Below are positions 1-5,124 of a DNA stretch of 11,914 bases, piece after piece. The translations under genes and the position numbers were made by a program. The stretch comes from an uncultured Lachnospiraceae bacterium (GTDB lineage: Bacteria > Bacillota > Clostridia > Lachnospirales > Lachnospiraceae), in contig CAJUED010000071.1 in NCBI GenBank assembly GCA_910585075.1, positions 4,491 through 16,404 on the forward strand. Direction: 5' to 3'. Positions within the stretch are counted from its first letter, which is position 1. Each line of letters starts with the position of its first letter. The notes below the pieces were generated by a model. That model did not search any database. It had not been told where the DNA came from and saw only the letters and a list, made by a program, of their open reading frames with translations.

Positions 1-193
1 TAATGATCGGCTTGCCTTCCATCTTACGGCGGACAAGAATCATAGCTGCCAGCACCACAAGACCGACACAGCCGACAGCAACTCCCTGTGTAAACGCATT
101 CCATTCAGGTATCATTGCCATGCACATACCAAGTGCAAACAAGATACCTCCAATAGTGCTGAGAATAAGCGTGATAAAATTTTTCTTTGTCAT
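1..193 (-). CDS. small two-helix membrane protein, partial (C-terminus outside window)
   Basis: The reading frame starts at ATG 193 and is still open at the left edge, giving 64 visible residues. The start is set by GGAGGT eight bases upstream. Two hydrophobic segments are visible, at about residues 6-28 (FITLILSTIGGILFALG...) and 34-53 (AFTQGVAVGCVGLVVLAAM), followed by a positive RRKMEGK stretch. This suggests a small integral membrane protein with both ends probably in the cytoplasm. I recall similar short proteins in Lachnospiraceae genomes, but I know of no assigned function and cannot name a family. The missing 3' part could add more domains, so total length is unknown. No neighbour in the window clarifies its role. 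Confidence is good that it is a real gene and low on what it does. Confidence 0.75.
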   Translation of the reverse strand, partial: MTKKNFITLILSTIGGILFALGMCMAMIPEWNAFTQGVAVGCVGLVVLAAMILVRRKMEGKPII

Positions 194-367
194 TTGAATG
201 ACCTCCATTTTCTTTTTTTTTGTGATTTCTCACTGGATGGCTATATCATACCTGTCTTTTGTTTGTGAAATGATTAGGATATGTTTCTGAAATGTTAATT
301 TTCAACTTTAATACATTTTGATTTTTCCTTAAAGGGTTCAAATTTCCCAAGCAAGGGGGCAAACTTT

Positions 368-401
368 AGAGAGGAGGGTTCACGCACAAACCTTCTTCTC
401 T
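368..401. other. 13-pair stem-loop without a T-tract
   Basis: AGAGAGGAGGGTT (368-380) pairs with AACCTTCTTCTCT (389-401) around the loop CACGCACA. Eleven pairs are Watson-Crick and two are G-U when read as plus-strand RNA. On the minus strand the two G-U pairs become A-C mismatches, which favours a plus-strand RNA or chance. No T-run follows, so it is not a standard terminator. Confidence 0.4.
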
Positions 402-427
402 CCTCCTACAAATCTTAGATAAAAAGA

Positions 428-465
428 AAAGGCTTCCGGTCACTCCAAATGTGCCAAAAGCCTTT
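428..465 (-). terminator. Rho-independent terminator, probably bidirectional
   Basis: AAAGGCTT (428-435) pairs with AAGCCTTT (458-465), and inner GG..CAC / GTG..CC pairs extend the stem. Read on the minus strand the hairpin is followed by TTTTCTTTTTA, a good T-tract. On the plus strand it is followed by TTTATTTTC. It lies just downstream of the broken small gene 512-691, and so probably ends minus-strand transcripts arriving from the aldo/keto reductase side. Confidence 0.65.
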
Positions 466-511
466 ATTTTCTGCGGTTTTCCCGATATTTTGTTTTTGTC
501 CTTTGTATCAA

Positions 512-691
512 TTAAGCGATTTTCATTTCCACATAGCCATCAAATAATTCCATATCCTCATGCCCCCTGACATAGGCACGGACCATCTCTCTGGTAACTT
601 ATGCCGGCGCTCTCCGTTTTCCTGCCGTCACCAGTAGCTCTGCCACCTCCGCCTGATCCATCTTCTGTAATCCTTCCTTAAAAAAATGCAT
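512..691 (-). pseudogene. small unknown gene with one in-frame stop
   Basis: The frame starts at ATG 691 with GGAGGG six bases upstream and reads MHFFKEGLQKMDQAEVAEL... for 30 codons. It meets TAA at 599-601 and then stays open in the same frame as VTREMVRAYVRGHEDMELF..., ending at a second TAA at 512. Both halves look like normal soluble protein: charged, helical, with ordinary codon use. The simplest reading is a 59-residue protein broken by a single nonsense change, such as GAA to TAA. A terminator follows at 428-465, as expected for the last gene of a transcript. I do not recognise the family. It could also be the tail of a longer gene, since the 150 bases upstream, as far as the aldo/keto reductase stop, have no clear gene. 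Confidence 0.55.
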
Positions 692-843
692 ATCCGGCCC
701 TCCAATGCTACATTAATATTAGACACAAAATATGTCCCATTCTCTAATGTATCTGGTTCTGCCTGATATGCACTTTCTATTCGATATTTTAAAGTTGTAA
801 AGAGCTTACACACGAATTCCCATGTTAAATACTTCGCCGGAAA

Positions 844-1959
844 TTAGTCATAATGCTTTGAGACAGCCTGCAAATGCTCGATAATCGGCAGATGCTGGGG
901 ACACACACCCTCACACTGCCCGCACCGTACACAATCCGCTGCCTTACCAAAATTCTGGGTAAGAATACCATACTGCGTAATATTAGATGTCCAGCCTTTC
1001 CCTTCCGCCTCCCGGACATCCTCATTGTAAAGTGAGAAATACTGAGGAATTGCTATATGCTTCGGACACCCCTCCGTACAATAGGAACATCCGGTACAGG
1101 GAATGGCTATATTGGACCGGATGATATCCGCTGCCTGCTCCACCAGTTTATATTCTTCTTCCGAAAATGGTTGAAAATCTTCCATATATCCGGTATTATT
1201 TTTTAACTGCTCCATATTGCTCATTCCGGACAATACTACCATTACATTGTCAAGGGAAGCTGCAAAGCGCACTGCCCATGACGAAACCGATACATCCGGG
1301 GCGTACCCTTTGAAAAGCTTTTCCGCCTCTGCCGGGACATTGGCCAATGTACCTCCTTTGACAGGTTCCATCACGATAACCGGCTTGCCATGCTTGACCG
1401 CAACCTCATAACATGCCCTGGACTGAATCCACTGACTCTCCCAATCCAGATAGTTAATCTGCAACTGTACAAACTCCATTTCAGGATGCTTTGTAAGGAT
1501 TTCATCGAGCAGCTCTGCGCTGTCATGGAAAGAAAAGCCGATATTCCTGATCAGGCCCTGGGCTTTCTTTTCCTGAATCCATGTAAAACAGTCAAACTGC
1601 TCATATTTGGGCAGACTGTCTGCTTCAATGCCATGAAGCAGATAATAATCAAAGTAATCCACCCCTGTCTTTTGCCGCTGGGCATCAAAAATCTTGTCCC
1701 GATCTTCCAGTGAATTGAAAAATCCTGCATGCAGCTTCGAAGCCAGCGTAAAGCTCTCCCGCGGATAACGGTCAACCAGTGCCTCTTTCGCTGCATTCTC
1801 ACTGTTGAACCCGCAGTACATCCATGCAGTATCAAAATAAGTAAATCCTTTTTCAATAAAAGCATCCACCATCTTCTTCGTCTGCTGGATATCAATACTT
1901 CCCGCATTATTCTTATCCAGCAGCGGCAGCCTCATAAGTCCAAAACCAAGTTTTTTCAT
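844..1959 (-). CDS. aldo/keto reductase with C-terminal 4Fe-4S ferredoxin domain
   Basis: This is a 371-residue cytoplasmic oxidoreductase. Residues 1-270 form the aldo/keto reductase barrel. The four catalytic residues of the superfamily are visible: Asp43 (YFDTAWMY), Tyr48, Lys75 (LASKLH) and His109 (YYLLHGI). The C-terminus carries two 4Fe-4S cysteine sets: Cys288/291/294/298 (CTGCSYCTEGCP) and Cys343/346/349/353 (CVRCGQCEGVCP). Family knowledge says such proteins are NAD(P)H-linked carbonyl reductases with an added ferredoxin-like electron module, common in anaerobes. The substrate is not predictable. The start at 1959 is chosen because GAGG lies seven bases upstream, whereas an ATG two codons earlier overlaps that site. 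Length and domains are complete, so the gene looks intact, in contrast to the deleted relative at 4825-5014. No operon partner remains. A dyad covers its likely -35 region. Confidence 0.9.
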   Translation of the reverse strand: MKKLGFGLMRLPLLDKNNAGSIDIQQTKKMVDAFIEKGFTYFDTAWMYCGFNSENAAKEALVDRYPRESFTLASKLHAGFFNSLEDRDKIFDAQRQKTGVDYFDYYLLHGIEADSLPKYEQFDCFTWIQEKKAQGLIRNIGFSFHDSAELLDEILTKHPEMEFVQLQINYLDWESQWIQSRACYEVAVKHGKPVIVMEPVKGGTLANVPAEAEKLFKGYAPDVSVSSWAVRFAASLDNVMVVLSGMSNMEQLKNNTGYMEDFQPFSEEEYKLVEQAADIIRSNIAIPCTGCSYCTEGCPKHIAIPQYFSLYNEDVREAEGKGWTSNITQYGILTQNFGKAADCVRCGQCEGVCPQHLPIIEHLQAVSKHYD

Positions 1960-2009
1960 TACCATACCTCTTTCTTTATTTTTTCTTTCATTATAGATAT
2001 CTCCTGTTC

Positions 2010-2041
2010 AAAAGACCCCCTCAGTGTTCTTCCGGTCTTTT
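2010..2041. promoter_or_regulatory. 8-bp dyad: weak terminator or operator upstream of the aldo/keto reductase
   Basis: AAAAGACC (2010-2017) is a perfect inverted match to GGTCTTTT (2034-2041), with 16 bases between. The left arm overlaps where the -35 of the TATAAT at 1990-1995 would fall, so it could be an operator. It could equally be a leftover terminator of a lost upstream gene, since T-runs flank the stem in both directions. Confidence 0.35.
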
Positions 2042-2062
2042 TAACAGCTCATTCTTTTTCCC

Positions 2063-2085
2063 TGTTACATACAGGTAATGTAACA
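2063..2085. promoter_or_regulatory. palindromic operator-like site
   Basis: TGTTACAT and ATGTAACA form a perfect 8-bp inverted repeat separated by seven bases. The symmetry and absence of a T-tract suggest a dimeric repressor or activator site rather than a terminator. It is about 105 bases upstream of the aldo/keto reductase start. The cognate regulator is not identified. Confidence 0.4.
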
Positions 2086-2203
2086 TTCAACCACATCCGG
2101 GGCACACCAGGCATCTTCCGGATTTTGAATCACTATAGGTATTTCTTATTCATTCTGATAGGCACCAGCACCGGCACCAACTACTCCTATTTTTAAATTC
2201 TTA

Positions 2204-2234
2204 TTGACTTTAACCCTACGTTATAGTTTATACT
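2204..2234 (+). promoter_or_regulatory. MerR-type promoter with 19-bp spacer, no gene behind it
   Basis: A near-consensus -35 (TTGACT, 2204-2209) and -10 (TATACT, 2229-2234) are separated by 19 bases. This is the over-long spacer typical of promoters activated by MerR-family regulators. The spacer has the expected imperfect dyad (AAC..TA...TA..GTT). The gene it should drive on the plus strand is absent: within 80 bases the convergent 3' end of the DHFR-family gene begins. It looks like the remains of a lost MerR-controlled gene. Confidence 0.55.
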
Positions 2235-2312
2235 CGCATTACATGGGAGCAAATTGAAATTCTATAAAGTGATTTGTGACTTATACCTATGTGAATTTCT
2301 ATAAACAGGAAC

Positions 2313-2843
2313 TTATCTACGTGTATAAACCAAATCTGTTATTCCATTATAAGTCTGTGTTCCCTGTAATTTCAGCTTTATTTCTTTTTCCATGCTTCCA
2401 AACAGCCGAATACCGGAGCCTAAAAGAGTTGGAATAACAGAAATATAGTATTGGTCAATCAAGTCTCTATGAATTAACTGCTGAATCAAGTTTGCTCCAC
2501 CGCAAATCCAGATATTTTTTCCGGTCTCTGATTTTAATTTTGTCAACAAATCAATAGGATTTTCGTCGGTAAAACGGATTTTGTCTGTGGAATTTCTTTC
2601 ATTGTGCGTAATTACATAAGTGATAAAATCGCTGTATATCCATTCCGTTGGCGAAAGTTCCGTAGCAACCTGATAGTATGTGTTCCAACCCATTAAAATC
2701 GTATCAATGTCCTTCACAAATTCGGAATACACATCAAGATTTTCATCATCAGATCCATGTCCATTCAGCCATCCGACGCCGCCATTGCTGTCTGCAATGT
2801 ATCCGTCCAGGCTCATTGCAATAAACAGAACAATTTTTCTCAT
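2313..2843 (-). CDS. dihydrofolate reductase family protein (RibD C-terminal domain)
   Basis: This is a 176-residue single-domain protein of the RibD C-terminal/DHFR fold, the size of YyaP/YwjB-like proteins. Family marks are visible in order: MSLDGYIADSNGGVGWL near residues 10-26, DTILMGWNTYY near 46-56, the nucleotide-binding IWICGGANLIQQLI near 111-124, and PTLLGSGIRLF near 138-148. Such stand-alone members are thought to be NADPH-dependent reductases acting on pterin- or pyrimidine-like substrates. They are not proven to be the housekeeping folate enzyme, and the real substrate here is unknown. The start at 2843 follows GAGG by nine bases. A reasonable promoter lies upstream (2870-2897). 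The gene is full length and apparently monocistronic. It sits beside other reductases, but the gap sizes give no evidence of co-transcription. Confidence 0.88.
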   Translation of the reverse strand: MRKIVLFIAMSLDGYIADSNGGVGWLNGHGSDDENLDVYSEFVKDIDTILMGWNTYYQVATELSPTEWIYSDFITYVITHNERNSTDKIRFTDENPIDLLTKLKSETGKNIWICGGANLIQQLIHRDLIDQYYISVIPTLLGSGIRLFGSMEKEIKLKLQGTQTYNGITDLVYTRR

Positions 2844-2869
2844 ATTATCTTACCTCACCAAGTTTCAAT

Positions 2870-2897
2870 TGTATAGTTAATAGGATATCACAATCAA
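2870..2897 (-). promoter_or_regulatory. likely promoter of the DHFR-family gene
   Basis: On the minus strand TTGATT (2897-2892) and TATACA (2875-2870) are 16 bases apart. The predicted start point falls about 20 bases before the start codon, leaving room for the GAGG site. Confidence 0.4.
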
Positions 2898-2910
2898 AGC
2901 CGTATTTCTA

Positions 2911-3039
2911 TCAAACTTCCCCTCCGCCAGGAGGTACATCCGTATCTGAAACCGACAATTTCTCAGGCAGGTAAAAGGTTATTTCATTATTACCGAAAGG
3001 CTCTGTTTCCACAGTCAGCGGCAGCCAGGCACAGAGTTC
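2911..3039 (-). pseudogene. fragment of a cyclophilin-like domain protein
   Basis: Right after the flavodoxin-type gene, an open frame reads ELCAWLPLTVETEPFGNNEI... and continues to LPEKLSVSDTD, then ends in VPPGGGEV and TGA at 2911. There is no start codon in frame. The pattern LPLTV....F....LP..LS is what I recall from the first half of the cyclophilin-like fold family (PF18050). The second half, ending in FY......YT.IG, is missing. It is in a different frame from the upstream gene and cannot be its extension. It is therefore best seen as a decayed third copy of the domain found intact at 3580-3930. The match rests on short motifs; a profile search would settle it. Confidence 0.5.
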
Positions 3040-3056
3040 CTTCCTCCTCCCTGCTT

Positions 3057-3575
3057 TTAAAGGCTCTTTCCGAATTCTCGCAGTTCGTTTAGCTTTTCTT
3101 CCGTTTTATTTTGTTTCCCGTATGCGGAATAAATTCCCATGTCCTCCAGCTTCAGATAATTCAAAAAGGAATTCTGATACTCATAGATGGCTCCGCAATA
3201 TACATGGTCGCTGCCGGAGCTTAAAATTAAAGCTGCCTTTTTCAGATTCTTCGGCTTATCCAGGGCATAAATACGGTTGATAGCACATTGCAACTGTCCG
3301 GTAAAGCTGTGATAATACACAGGAGATGCAAGAACGATCATCTCCGCTTCTTCAAGAACGGGATAAATTTCCTGCATATCATCCTGCTGGATGCACTTTC
3401 CATTCCCCTTTGTATGGCAATACTCGCAGGCAAGACATCCTGCGATCTTCTTTTTGCATACCTCTACAACCGTAACCTTGTGGCCTGCTTCAGCAGCTCC
3501 CTGAGCGAAGGCATCCACAAGCGCAGCTGTATTCCCATTGACACGGGGACTTCCATTTAATACCAAGATATTCAT
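3057..3575 (-). CDS. flavodoxin-fold NAD(P)H-dependent FMN reductase / iron-sulfur-flavoprotein-like
   Basis: This 172-residue protein has the NADPH-dependent FMN reductase/flavodoxin fold. The FMN phosphate loop is at residues 8-16 (GSPRVNGNT), and the second flavin contact is ASPVYYHSFTGQLQ near 88-101. Cysteines 47, 50, 53 and 61 form C-X2-C-X2-C-X7-C, the spacing used for the 4Fe-4S cluster of archaeal and clostridial iron-sulfur flavoproteins (Isf). Cluster binding here is inferred only. It would act as a cytoplasmic two-electron carrier or quinone/nitro reductase. The start at 3575 is chosen because GGAGG lies eight bases upstream; the ATG at 3590 overlaps that site. Only four bases separate it from the cyclophilin-like gene upstream, whose stop codon lies inside this ribosome binding region, so translation is probably coupled. 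Confidence 0.85.
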   Translation of the reverse strand: MNILVLNGSPRVNGNTAALVDAFAQGAAEAGHKVTVVEVCKKKIAGCLACEYCHTKGNGKCIQQDDMQEIYPVLEEAEMIVLASPVYYHSFTGQLQCAINRIYALDKPKNLKKAALILSSGSDHVYCGAIYEYQNSFLNYLKLEDMGIYSAYGKQNKTEEKLNELREFGKSL

Positions 3576-3579
3576 ACTA

Positions 3580-3930
3580 TCATCCTCCAATCGAAAAGGT
3601 AACTGTCACATCTCCGCTTCCCAGTGCATCTTCCCAGCCGGTAAGGTCATCGATCTTTCCGATCCGTGTATAGCTCCACGAGTTTGAACCGTAAAAGATC
3701 ACGATCTGGCTGCTGTTATATAAAACAATATCACCGGCCTGGGTCGTCATCTGGCTGTTGTCAGAGGTCAGGCTTGTGCCCAGAGAACCAACCTTCTCAA
3801 ACCCGGAATAGTCACTCATCCGGATCACCACAGGAGCTTCCTCCATCATCCCAACAAAGGCATCCACTGCCACATTGTCCTCCGGTGTTGCCGTAAATGT
3901 ATGTTCACCGATCTGTACCTGCAATTTCAT
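3580..3930 (-). CDS. cyclophilin-like fold domain protein
   Basis: This is a 116-residue protein with no signal peptide or membrane segment, built of short beta-rich stretches. The order MKLQVQIGEHTFTAT, EEAPVVIRMSDYSGFEKVGSLG, GDIVLYNSSQIVIFYGSN and YTRIGKID fits the cyclophilin-like family PF18050. That family is often encoded beside, or fused to, flavodoxins and aldo/keto reductases in anaerobes. Its activity is unknown, and peptidyl-prolyl isomerase function should not be assumed. The start at 3930 follows GGAAGGA by seven bases. It lies four bases after the stop of the broken signal-peptide gene 3935-4115 and four bases before the flavodoxin-type gene, so the three formed one tight operon under the promoter at 4165-4193. 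Length is normal for the domain. Confidence 0.75.
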   Translation of the reverse strand: MKLQVQIGEHTFTATPEDNVAVDAFVGMMEEAPVVIRMSDYSGFEKVGSLGTSLTSDNSQMTTQAGDIVLYNSSQIVIFYGSNSWSYTRIGKIDDLTGWEDALGSGDVTVTFSIGG

Positions 3931-3934
3931 TTCC

Positions 3935-4115
3935 TCATCCTTCCAGTACCGGATTTTCTTCTACTGCCCGCAGAAAATCATTCGTATAGTTAAAATATCC
4001 TACCGGCGTATATTCAGCGCTTACCTCTCCATCTTGATAAAACAGGATGATTCTGAGCCAGCGCTATTCCCAGCACAAAAACCATACATCCTAAAGCTAA
4101 CGATTTCTTTCTCAT
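3935..4115 (-). pseudogene. secreted cyclophilin-like protein reduced to signal peptide plus C-terminus
   Basis: ATG 4115, with AAGGAG nine bases upstream, begins MRKKSLALGCMVFVLGIALA, a clear signal peptide. The frame then runs to a TGA after QNHPVLSRWRGKR. In the next frame the sequence from about 4055 reads IILFYQDGEVSAEYTPVGYF... and ends LEG-TGA at 3935. This second part aligns with the C-terminus of the intact cyclophilin-like gene (IVIFYGSNSWSYTRIGKI), sharing FY, YT and the following hydrophobic-G. So the gene keeps its start and its end but has lost the middle of the domain, out of frame. It was the first gene of the operon. An alternative is two unrelated fragments brought together, but the four-base spacing to the next gene favours one gene. 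Confidence 0.65.
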
Positions 4116-4164
4116 TTCCCATCACTCCTTATTATTCAAAATTGTCTTTGCCCTTCTGACTGTT

Positions 4165-4193
4165 ATTATATTGCCTTGATCATATGATAGCAA
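4165..4193 (-). promoter_or_regulatory. promoter of the cyclophilin/flavodoxin operon
   Basis: On the minus strand TTGCTA (4193-4188), a 17-base spacer and a perfect TATAAT (4170-4165) precede the first gene by about 50 bases. The expected start point is near 4158. The LysR box at 4217-4231 is then centred about 66 bases upstream of it, the usual activator position for this regulator family. Confidence 0.7.
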
Positions 4194-4216
4194 ATACTTA
4201 TTTCATATTTGTTTTC

Positions 4217-4231
4217 ATAGTTGAAAACTAT
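4217..4231. promoter_or_regulatory. LysR box (ATAG-N7-CTAT)
   Basis: ATAGTTGAAAACTAT has perfect ATAG/CTAT arms seven bases apart and contains T-N11-A, the LysR-family recognition form. It lies between divergent genes, about -66 from the minus-strand start point. It also overlaps a plus-strand -35-like TTGAAA (4221-4226, TATGCT at 4243-4248), which fits the usual activation of the target with self-repression of the regulator. Confidence 0.65.
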
Positions 4232-4322
4232 CGTTTTTTTGATATGCTCTAATCATACTCTAACCAACATAAGGCCGAAAGAATCTGCCACTGCTTTTTA
4301 AACTTTGAGGGAGGAATCGACT

Positions 4323-4824
4323 ATGGAAATACGTGTACTTCAATATTTTCTTGCCATCGCAAGGGAACAGAGCATTGTGCGGGCTGCTGAATCTCTCCAT
4401 CTCTCCCAGCCTACCCTTTCCACACAGATTAAAGGTATGGAGGAGGAACTGGGAAAACAGCTGCTCATCCGCGGCACAAAAGGAATATATTTCACCAGAA
4501 GATCTCTGGGAGCAGCCATTGATCCTGTCACAGCAGGAGTCAAACGGCGGCGAGCTGGTTCAATGGATCCGGCGCAATCTTTCAGAACTGGACATTGCCG
4601 CTACCTATAACCTGTTGTTCAATGCCTCGCTTCTTGTAGAAGAAGGTTTGGGATATGCTATTTGTCTGGACCGAATTATCAATACCACCGGCAACAGCAG
4701 GCTTTGTTTTCGCCCGCTGTCACCAGCAATCGAGATGGAGATGCATATGATCTGGAAAAAATACCAGTTTCTTTCTAAACCGGCGGAAAAATTTTTAGAT
4801 ATGGTACGGGAAAATGTTGGTAAG
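4323..4824 (+). pseudogene. LysR-family regulator with internal out-of-frame deletion
   Basis: The start at ATG 4323 (GGAGG eight bases upstream) gives a standard LysR DNA-binding domain: MEIRVLQYFLAIAREQSIVR, AAESLHLSQPTLSTQIKGME and EELGKQLLIRG over residues 1-57. From about 4480 the family signal jumps to the +1 frame, reading SPEDLWEQPLILSQQES, then LLFNASLLVEEGLGYAICLD and FLDMVRENVGK. These belong to the second half of a LysR effector domain. A normal member is about 290-300 residues; here about 120 residues between the linker and the second effector lobe are missing. In the original frame translation runs on into nonsense and stops at 4610. Any product would be a DNA-binding domain without an effector domain. 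The C-terminal end abuts a fragment of a convergent aldo/keto reductase. Divergent placement and the LysR box make it the former regulator of the cyclophilin/flavodoxin operon. Confidence 0.85.
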
Positions 4825-5014
4825 CTTCGTAGCTCCCACCAAAGGCGCTGCTACCGTAGGCTTGGAGAGCAGCCATGCTAAAGCCACCTGTCCCATTTTA
4901 ATTCCCTCTTGCTCCGCTACCTTTTCCACACGGGATATAATCTCCGAAAGACATACATCCTAAAGCAATCCTTGAGATGGTAGTTCCCGTATTTCCAAGT
5001 TTTGTGTATTTCAT
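4825..5014 (-). pseudogene. aldo/keto reductase reduced to its N- and C-terminal pieces
   Basis: ATG 5014 follows GGAGGG six bases upstream and reads MKYTKLGNTGTTISRIALGC then MSFGD, the typical start of an IolS/YhdN-type aldo/keto reductase. About 75 bases in, at roughly 4930-4945, the family signal moves to another frame. It becomes SRVEKVAEQEGIKMGQVALA followed by WLLSKPTVAAPLVGATK, the conserved C-terminal helix region that normally lies some 200 residues later. The original frame stops after GSGARGN. After GATK the family sequence ends abruptly where the convergent LysR fragment begins, so the last 20-30 residues are gone too. None of the catalytic Asp, Tyr, Lys or His residues remain. 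It was probably part of the same redox island as the flavin reductase. Confidence 0.85.
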
Positions 5015-5098
5015 TTCAAACCCTCCTGCATTTATTTCTTATTATCTAACCTCCATGTCAGAGCAGCTTGCTGCGATGACACGCGATGAGAAATTCGC

Positions 5099-5114
5099 AT
5101 ACTGCTTGCAGTAT
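5099..5114. other. 16-bp perfect palindrome after the GH42 gene
   Basis: ATACTGC and GCAGTAT flank a central TT. The stem can extend by GC/GC with one bulged base. It lies 10-25 bases after the GH42 stop on the minus strand and has no T-tract, so it is a 3' stem-loop or a protein site rather than a clear terminator. Confidence 0.35.
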
Positions 5115-5124
5115 TGCGATCATC

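Larger units (their letters stand above)
194..511. other. non-coding stretch with hairpin and terminator
   Basis: I see no credible gene in these 318 bases. The left part is the AT-rich upstream region of the small membrane protein, with a weak promoter-like TTCACA followed by TATAGC on the minus strand. The right part holds a 13-pair hairpin (368-401) and a terminator (428-465), annotated separately. Confidence 0.6.
1960..2312. other. intergenic stretch with dyads, orphan MerR promoter and possible gene remnant
   Basis: No intact gene is present. From left to right the stretch holds a -10-like TATAAT on the minus strand (1990-1995), a dyad (2010-2041), a perfect palindromic site (2063-2085), a possible minus-strand coding remnant (about 2090-2215) and a MerR-type promoter on the plus strand (2204-2234). 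It also holds a direct repeat GAAWTTCTATAAA at 2256-2268 and 2293-2305. The remnant reads NLKIGVVGAGAGAYQNE, a stop, then EIPIVIQNPEDAW... in the same frame. The first part resembles the nucleotide-binding start of an oxidoreductase, but the resemblance is short. Confidence 0.45.

Noticed and set aside
368..401. Hairpin considered as a Rho-independent terminator
   Set aside because: No T-tract follows on either strand, and a proper terminator lies 30 bases away.
692..843. Minus-strand GTG frame (MCKLFTTLKYR...) upstream of the broken small gene
   Set aside because: No ribosome site, poor composition at its end, and it overlaps the better-supported frame starting at 691.
1729..2196. 155-residue plus-strand open frame
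   Set aside because: It starts inside and antisense to the aldo/keto reductase, has no ribosome site, and its translation looks like shadow coding.
2256..2305. Direct repeat GAAWTTCTATAAA considered as an attachment site
   Set aside because: Only 13 bases, with no integrase or mobile gene nearby; AT-rich chance repetition is likely.
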